Positions 7,474-11,155 of a stretch of 11,155 nt of DNA are shown here, in pieces. The notes beneath the pieces were generated by a model. It was not told where the DNA came from. It saw nothing but the letters and a program-made list of their open reading frames with translations, and searched no databases. The translations under genes and the position numbers were made by a program. Source of the stretch: an uncultured Collinsella sp. (GTDB taxonomy: Bacteria > Actinomycetota > Coriobacteriia > Coriobacteriales > Coriobacteriaceae); contig CALJCO010000085.1 in NCBI GenBank assembly GCA_938023905.1, positions 1 to 11,155 on the forward strand, read 5' to 3'. Numbering within the stretch: the stretch's first letter is position 1; each line of letters begins with the position of its first letter.

Positions 7474-8157
7474 ATGGCTGTTGCGACTTTGGATTTAACC
7501 CCTCGGGGCTCGGTTTCAATCGAAACCCTTGTCAACGGTCCCATCCAGACCAACAGCTACGCCGTGATTTCCAGCGGCGAATGCCTGATCATCGATCCCG
7601 CGTGGGAGGGCGAGAGCATCGTTGGGCATATTCGAGCCGGACATCCCGATGTGCATGTGCTCGGTGCCGTTTGTACGCACGGTCACGCCGATCACGTGGG
7701 CGGTGTCGCTGGAGTTCGGGCCGCCGTTGGCCCTGACGCCCTGTACGGGCTGTGTGACAAGGACGCAGCTGTGCCGCATGCGAACATCGAGGAACAACGA
7801 GCTATGTGGGGCATTGAGACGCCTGACCCCGGGGAGCCGACGCGCCTGCTCGCCGAGGGCGATACGATCGAGGTGGGCGATATCTGCCTGCAGGCGATCG
7901 AGACGCCAGGGCATACGCCGGGAGGGATCGTCTTGTTTGCTGCCACGGAGCAGGGGAACATTGCTTTTGTGGGCGACACACTATTCCCGGGCAGCCACGG
8001 CCGCACCGATCTTGCCGGTGGCGACGAGGCAGCGATTCTGCGCTCGCTCTCCAAGCTCGCCCGGCTTCTCCCGCCCGATACCGTTTGCCTAACCGGCCAT
8101 GGCGATTCGACATCCATGGCACGCGAGCTCATGCAGAACCCTTTCATGCAGGTGTAG
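7474..8157 (+). CDS. Metallo-beta-lactamase-fold hydrolase, glyoxalase II-like
   Basis: This 227-residue soluble protein has the full metal-binding set of the fold: THGHADH (68-74, giving H69, H71, D73 and H74), GHTPG (H147), VGDTLF (D168) and TGHG (H209), plus D41 in IIDPAWEG. The length matches small glyoxalase II-like (YcbL/GloB-type) hydrolases, which cleave thioesters such as S-lactoylglutathione analogues. The real substrate cannot be read from sequence. The start is supported by AAGGAGG (7459-7465), 8 bases upstream. It follows relA by 83 bases. An MBL-fold gene after rel is also common in Clostridia, where it precedes hisS; here an aldolase gene follows instead. It probably shares the recJ-relA transcript, although the hairpin in between could modulate its expression. 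Confidence 0.9.
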   Translation: MAVATLDLTPRGSVSIETLVNGPIQTNSYAVISSGECLIIDPAWEGESIVGHIRAGHPDVHVLGAVCTHGHADHVGGVAGVRAAVGPDALYGLCDKDAAVPHANIEEQRAMWGIETPDPGEPTRLLAEGDTIEVGDICLQAIETPGHTPGGIVLFAATEQGNIAFVGDTLFPGSHGRTDLAGGDEAAILRSLSKLARLLPPDTVCLTGHGDSTSMARELMQNPFMQV

Positions 8158-8284
8158 CTTTATAGTCAGCTCCTGAAGCACGAGAAGCGTCCAAACGTCA
8201 AGCTATTTTTCCCCAACGGGTCGATTCCGTAGGGCAAACGGTCAAAAAAAGTCTGTTTGGACGATATTCGTGAACAAACGAACG
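8158..8284 (+). other. Structured intergenic stretch between the hydrolase and aldolase genes
   Basis: No gene is seen. Three possible hairpins lie in series. GCGT/ACGT (8187-8198) is followed by a T5 run at 8206-8210 and may be a weak terminator for the upstream operon. CCC-A-ACGG (8212-8219) pairs with CCGT-A-GGG (8227-8234). CAAACGG (8235-8241) pairs with CTGTTTG (8253-8259) across an A7 tract. An interrupted dyad, TTCGT and ACGAA, lies at about 8267-8282 next to the aldolase promoter and may be an operator. Confidence 0.35.
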
Positions 8285-8312
8285 TTTATGCTCGGGTACG
8301 CCGTGGTAAAAT
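8285..8312 (+). promoter_or_regulatory. Putative fba promoter
   Basis: TAAAAT at 8307-8312 lies 16 bases after TTTATG (8285-8290), a weak -35. Transcription would start near 8319, giving a short leader of about 35 bases with the Shine-Dalgarno inside. The spacing fits a vegetative promoter, but the -35 is poor. Confidence 0.4.
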
Positions 8313-8338
8313 CTCAGGCGTTATCGGAGCAACCTTAC

Positions 8339-8344
8339 AGGAGG
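8339..8344 (+). promoter_or_regulatory. Ribosome binding site deciding the fba start
   Basis: A perfect AGGAGG ends 8 bases before ATG 8353. The frame stays open upstream to a TTG at 8257, but that extension (32 residues) has no such site, runs through the probable promoter and does not resemble aldolases, whose N-terminus matches the ATG at 8353. Confidence 0.85.
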
Positions 8345-8352
8345 TTTCTTTT

Positions 8353-9219
8353 ATGCTCGTCAACGCAGCAGACATGCTCAAGAAGGCCGAGGCCGGCAAG
8401 TACGCTCTCGGTGCCTTCAACACCAACAACCTCGAGTGGACCCTGGCTATTCTCCAGGCCGCCGAGGAGGCCAAGTCTCCGCTGATCCTTCAGTGCACCG
8501 CTGGTGCCGCTAAGTGGATGGGCGGTTTCAAGGTCTGCGCCGACATGGTCAAGGCTGCCGTCGAGGCCACGGGCGTTACCGTTCCCGTCGCCCTTCACCT
8601 CGATCACGGTTCTTACGAGGACTGCTTCAAGTGCATCGAGGCCGGCTTCACATCCATCATGTATGACGGCTCTCACGAGGAGACCTTCCAGCTTAACCTC
8701 GACCGCACCAAGGAGCTCGTTGAGCTTGCCCACTCCAAGGGCATGTCCATCGAGGCCGAGGTCGGCGGCATCGGCGGCACCGAGGACGGCGTGACCTCCA
8801 ACGGCGAGCTCGCTGACCCCGCTGAGTGCAAGCAGATTGCTGACCTGGGCGTCGACTTCCTCGCCTGCGGCATCGGCAACATCCACGGCGTGTATCCCGC
8901 CGACTGGGCTGGCCTTTCCTTCGAGCGTCTGGGCGAGATCAAGGCCCAGACCGGTGACCTGCCCCTCGTCCTGCACGGTGGCACCGGCATCCCCGAGGAT
9001 CAGATCAAGAAGGCCATCTCCTTGGGCATCTCCAAGATCAACGTCAACACCGACCTGCAGCTCGTCTTCGCCAAGGGCGTCCGCGAGTACATCGAGGCTG
9101 GCAAGGATCAGCAGGGCAAGGGCTTCGACCCCCGCAAGCTCCTCAAGCCTGGTCGCGACAACATCGTTGCCCGCACCAAGGAGCTCATGGAGGAGTTTGG
9201 CTCCGTCAACAAGGCGTAA
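8353..9219 (+). CDS. fba: Class II fructose-1,6-bisphosphate aldolase
   Basis: This 288-residue cytoplasmic enzyme interconverts fructose 1,6-bisphosphate with dihydroxyacetone phosphate and glyceraldehyde 3-phosphate, in glycolysis and gluconeogenesis. Zinc-dependent class II features are present: LHLDHGS (81-87, catalytic Asp84 and zinc ligand His85), IEAEVGGIGG (133-142), the zinc ligands His178 (GNIHGVYP) and His208 (LHGGTG), and the NVNTD phosphate-binding strand (230-234). Length and the N-terminus (MLVNAADMLKKA) match the Fba/GatY-type family. Sugar-specific members such as tagatose-bisphosphate aldolase are close relatives, but nothing nearby suggests a dedicated sugar operon. Codon choice is strikingly uniform (AAG, GAG and C-ending codons dominate), as expected of a very highly expressed gene. 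It is probably monocistronic, with its own promoter and a structured 3' region. Confidence 0.95.
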   Translation: MLVNAADMLKKAEAGKYALGAFNTNNLEWTLAILQAAEEAKSPLILQCTAGAAKWMGGFKVCADMVKAAVEATGVTVPVALHLDHGSYEDCFKCIEAGFTSIMYDGSHEETFQLNLDRTKELVELAHSKGMSIEAEVGGIGGTEDGVTSNGELADPAECKQIADLGVDFLACGIGNIHGVYPADWAGLSFERLGEIKAQTGDLPLVLHGGTGIPEDQIKKAISLGISKINVNTDLQLVFAKGVREYIEAGKDQQGKGFDPRKLLKPGRDNIVARTKELMEEFGSVNKA

Positions 9220-9240
9220 GTAGCGGTTTAACTTCCCGCC

Positions 9241-9334
9241 GGAGGCCCCGTTTCCCCTACGCTGATTCCCTCGCGCTCACCTGGCTTCGCCAGAAGTCGC
9301 GCGACGGAATCAGCTCCGGGGAAACGGGGCCTCC
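9241..9334. repeat. 94-nt long inverted repeat able to fold as a rod
   Basis: The 17-base arms GGAGGCCCCGTTTCCCC (9241-9257) and its exact complement (9318-9334) enclose a 3x3 internal loop. A 9-bp stem follows (GCTGATTCC 9261-9269 with GGAATCAGC 9306-9314), then a 6-bp stem (TCGCGC 9271-9276 with GCGCGA 9299-9304) and a terminal CTGGC/GCCAG stem (9281-9285, 9289-9293) with a TTC loop. It begins 21 bases after the fba stop. The 3' flank (TTCGTT) is only weakly U-rich. Likely roles are transcript 3'-end protection or termination, or membership of a dispersed palindromic repeat family. Confidence 0.85.
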
Positions 9335-9379
9335 TTCGTTAACTCGCTACAGGGTTACTGGGCTGAATTAAGATGGCTA
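9281..9379 (+). repeat. Tandem repeat unit 1 of 3
   Basis: The unit runs from CTGGCTTCGCCAG to GATGGCTA, and its first half is the right arm of the 94-nt inverted repeat. It is 99 bases long. Over the first 86 bases it matches unit 3 at 81 positions. Confidence 0.85.
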
Positions 9380-9476
9380 CTGGCGTTGCCAGAAGTCGCG
9401 CCAAGGAAGCAGTTCCGGGAGACGGGGCTTCCTTCGTTTAACGCCGCAGGGTTACGAGTCTGAATTAAGATGGCTA
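9380..9476 (+). repeat. Tandem repeat unit 2 of 3
   Basis: This 97-base unit is the most diverged copy. The CTGGC/GCCAG stem is kept with a GTT loop. The GC-rich arm has changed so that AAGGAAGC (9403-9410) and GCTTCCTT (9427-9434) form a perfect 8-bp stem of their own, followed by CGTTT, which resembles a weak terminator. Confidence 0.85.
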
Positions 9477-9567
9477 CTGGCTTTGCCAGAAGTCGCGCGA
9501 CGGAAACAGCTCCGGGGAAACGGGGCCTCCTTTGTTAACTTGCTACAGGGTTACTGGTCTGATTTTA
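9477..9567 (+). repeat. Tandem repeat unit 3 of 3
   Basis: This unit begins CTGGCTTTGCCAG and keeps, at 9514-9530, a 17-base arm identical to that of unit 1 (9318-9334). The similarity fades after CTGA at 9559-9562, leaving a partly related TTTTAG tail. Confidence 0.85.
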
Positions 9568-9597
9568 GTTATATGGTTACCGTTCAGCGGTGTTGAT

Positions 9598-9623
9598 GGC
9601 TCCCTTGTTGGGGCTTTCTTTTT
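9598..9623 (+). terminator. Rho-independent terminator
   Basis: GGCTCC (9598-9603) pairs with GGGGCT (9610-9615), including two G-U pairs, around a CTTGTT loop. The stem is followed at once by TTCTTTTT (9616-9623). A smaller ACCG/CGGT hairpin (9579-9591) precedes it. It would end fba transcripts that pass the repeat array. Confidence 0.6.
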
Positions 9624-9636
9624 ATCTCGCTACAAT
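9608..9636 (+). promoter_or_regulatory. Putative promoter of the transglutaminase-like gene
   Basis: TACAAT (9631-9636) lies exactly 17 bases after TTGGGG (9608-9613), which shares its first three bases with the -35 consensus. The -35 lies in the distal arm of the terminator hairpin, so terminator and promoter overlap. The expected start is near 9643, giving a leader of about 30 bases. Confidence 0.5.
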
Positions 9637-9671
9637 GGGCTTCAAGCGTTCTAGTGACTTGGAGTTTTGGT

Positions 9672-11105
9672 ATGGCTGTTATTAATGTGCTGCCTTCGGA
9701 TGGGAAGGTTATTGACGAAGGTCCTGTTGGTTGCTCTGTTGATGTCTGCTGTGATGATTTTCGCCATCTCGATATTGGGCTACCGCCCGAGATTCTTCGT
9801 CTTAAGGATGCGGGGTATTTGACGCAGGCTGTTGCTGCCTGCGATCGCCTTTTGGAGCAGAACCCCGAGCCTTCGCTGGCTGCTTGTGTTCGTGCCGAGC
9901 GGTATCGCATGCTCGAGACGCCGCTTCATTTTTCGGTGTCGCGCGACCAGGCTATTGCGATGATTCGCGAGGAGTGGCCAGAGTTTACCGAAGAGCAGTT
10001 TGATGACCTGATTAATCGTAAGCGTATTGACTGGCGCTTTATCGATGGCGAACTGTTCGTTCTCGACAACTTCCTCGATTCGCTTCGCGTATATCCCAAA
10101 GAGGTTCCCGGCATGCGGCCCGATTCTACGGACGGAGTAGCACTGCGCAACGAGATGCTCAAGGAGATGGAGTCGCAAAACGGATTGGCTCGCGTCATTA
10201 CGCTTAAAGCGTCCGTGTCTGTCCCCGGCGCTCTGGAAGGGGAGACCGTTTGCGCTTGGCTTCCCGTCGCGGCTGCCTGCCGTCAGCAGTCTCGGGTCGA
10301 GGTTCTCGATATGACGCCGGAGGGCACCGTTGCCTCTGAGAACGTTTCGGCTCGTACTGCCTCCTGGTCATCTTCGACCGAACATTCATTCTCGGTGACC
10401 TATCGCTATCATATCGATGCCGCTTATCGTGATATCTATGGAGGTGCGCTTCCGGCGCATCCTTGCATGGACGCGCCGCTGCCCGTCGACACCTCCGAGG
10501 ATTGTCCGCACATTGCGTTTACGCCGTACCTGCGACAGCTGACGGAGCGTGTTATTGACGGGTTCGAGGATCCGCTCGATCGCGCCCGTGCTATCTATGA
10601 TTACCTGACGCAGCATATCGACTATCGCTATCAGCCGCCGTACTTGCTTTTGGGATCTATTGCCGATGACTGCGCGCATTCGCTCCGCGGCGATTGCGGC
10701 GTTATGGCGCTCACGTTTATCACCATGTGCCGTATCGCGGGCGTGCCTGCCCGTTGGCAGAGCGGCCTGTATGTTGCGCCCGATTCGGTGGGGTCGCACG
10801 ACTGGGCAGAGTTCTATACGCCGCAAACCGGTTGGCTCAACGCCGACGTGTCATTTGGATCTTCTGCTCGCAGGATGGGGGAGGAGTGGCGTCGCCGTCA
10901 CTACTTTGGCAATCTCGACCCGTGGCGTATGGTGGTCAACAATCGATTCCAGGCAGAGTTTGAGCCCTCTTTCGACGGCATGCGCGAGGACCCTTACGAT
11001 AACCAGATGGGTGAGGCTTCGGTTGACGGTCGCGGATGCCGTCGGCGCGAGATGCTCCGCACGGTCGAACTCATCGAAATGCTCGAAGTTCCATTTTCGG
11101 ACTAA
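9672..11105 (+). CDS. Cytoplasmic transglutaminase-like domain protein
   Basis: This 477-residue protein has a papain-like transglutaminase core (PF01841 type) near its C-terminus. The catalytic triad is readable as C342 in LRGDCGVMALTFITMCRIAG, H376 in SHDWAEFY and D392 in NADVSFG. Residues about 175-260 look like a beta-rich domain often found in front of this core (SVSVPGALEGETVCAWLP). Residues 1-170 are mostly helical, acidic and unfamiliar to me. There is no signal peptide or membrane segment, so it probably acts in the cytoplasm as a cysteine protease, amidase or protein-modifying enzyme; the substrate is unknown. ATG 9672 is chosen because GGAG (9661-9664) stands 7 bases upstream; GTG 9654 has no such site. 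The first 60 codons are visibly richer in T-ending codons than fba or relA. It stands alone after a terminator. Confidence 0.85.
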   Translation: MAVINVLPSDGKVIDEGPVGCSVDVCCDDFRHLDIGLPPEILRLKDAGYLTQAVAACDRLLEQNPEPSLAACVRAERYRMLETPLHFSVSRDQAIAMIREEWPEFTEEQFDDLINRKRIDWRFIDGELFVLDNFLDSLRVYPKEVPGMRPDSTDGVALRNEMLKEMESQNGLARVITLKASVSVPGALEGETVCAWLPVAAACRQQSRVEVLDMTPEGTVASENVSARTASWSSSTEHSFSVTYRYHIDAAYRDIYGGALPAHPCMDAPLPVDTSEDCPHIAFTPYLRQLTERVIDGFEDPLDRARAIYDYLTQHIDYRYQPPYLLLGSIADDCAHSLRGDCGVMALTFITMCRIAGVPARWQSGLYVAPDSVGSHDWAEFYTPQTGWLNADVSFGSSARRMGEEWRRRHYFGNLDPWRMVVNNRFQAEFEPSFDGMREDPYDNQMGEASVDGRGCRRREMLRTVELIEMLEVPFSD

Positions 11106-11119
11106 TCGGTAGAAAGCTG

Positions 11120-11128
11120 TGATAAACT
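11120..11128 (+). promoter_or_regulatory. Extended -10 promoter before the right edge
   Basis: TGATAAACT fits an extended -10 (TGn followed by TAAACT). No good -35 is present 17 bases upstream, where the sequence overlaps the end of the transglutaminase gene. Transcription would start near 11135, just before the tRNA-like sequence. Confidence 0.35.
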
Positions 11129-11136
11129 AACTCACG

Positions 11137-11155
11137 CATTGTGTGCCCGAGTGGC
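11137..11155 (+). tRNA. Possible 5' end of a class II tRNA (Ser-like), truncated by the window
   Basis: The last 12 bases, TGCCCGAGTGGC, match positions 8-19 of many bacterial tRNA-Ser or tRNA-Tyr genes (U8, then D-stem CCC and the GAGTGGC loop). The seven preceding bases (CATTGTG) would be the acceptor strand, but a C at position 1 is unusual. An extended -10 sits at a suitable distance upstream. In B. subtilis a tRNA-Ser precedes the SRP RNA and dnaX, so such an RNA gene is plausible, but the evidence is thin. Confidence 0.28.

Noticed and set aside
4976..7519. 847-codon open frame on the minus strand opposite relA
   Set aside because: relA has the full set of family motifs in the plus frame. 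The antisense product is low-complexity, rich in Arg, Leu, Gly and His, as expected from reading GC-biased codons backwards, and it has no recognisable domain.
8257..8352. Extension of the aldolase frame upstream to a TTG at 8257
   Set aside because: It crosses the probable promoter and the AGGAGG site, has no aldolase similarity, and ATG 8353 has an ideal ribosome site.
9373..9538. Two 22-codon ORFs, starting MATGVARSRA (9373-9441) and MATGFARSRA (9470-9538), in repeat units 2 and 3
   Set aside because: They share start and stop positions, but compensating one-base indels put their C-terminal thirds in different frames. Neither has a clear Shine-Dalgarno, and unit 1 lacks the ATG. Conservation follows the hairpins, not codons.
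9241..9567. CRISPR array or insertion sequence explanation for the repeat region
   Set aside because: The units are adjacent with no unique spacers of even length, there are no cas genes, and no transposase or flanking target duplication is visible.

Overview
The window reads as ordinary chromosome from a high-GC Gram-positive bacterium, most likely a Coriobacteriia member such as Collinsella. That assignment is an inference from the GC-rich third codon positions, purine-rich Shine-Dalgarno sites, and protein sequences that look actinobacterial while the gene order (RecJ, Rel, metallo-beta-lactamase-fold hydrolase) resembles Firmicutes and Clostridia. No phage, plasmid, transposase or CRISPR signal was seen.

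Layout. Positions 2-424 (+) hold the 3' end of a gene resembling HIT-superfamily/DUF4931 proteins. It converges, across 27 bases, on a membrane transporter of the bile acid:sodium symporter (BASS) family at 452-1450 (-). A divergent promoter region follows, then a leader with a possible 21-residue upstream ORF (1675-1740). This overlaps the start of the main gene, a 1095-residue fusion of a RecJ 5'-3' ssDNA exonuclease with a RecQ-like superfamily 2 helicase (1727-5014). Fifteen bases later comes a bifunctional RelA/SpoT (p)ppGpp synthetase-hydrolase (5030-7390), then a glyoxalase II-like metallo-beta-lactamase-fold hydrolase (7474-8157). These three are co-directional and probably co-transcribed. 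A 195-base gap carries a promoter for class II fructose-1,6-bisphosphate aldolase (8353-9219), which has the strongest highly-expressed-gene codon pattern in the window.

The 452-base intergenic region after the aldolase holds the most unusual noncoding DNA. A 94-nt near-perfect inverted repeat can fold into a long rod. Its right half is the first of three tandem repeat units of about 98 bp, followed by a rho-independent terminator whose distal arm overlaps the -35 of the next gene. That gene (9672-11105) is a cytoplasmic transglutaminase-like protein. The window ends in an extended -10 promoter and a short sequence that resembles a class II tRNA D-arm.

The two observations most worth following are the one-polypeptide RecJ-RecQ-like nuclease-helicase and the repeat array behind the aldolase gene. 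Everything else looks like conserved housekeeping or accessory metabolism. No database search was possible, so family names rest on motif recognition.
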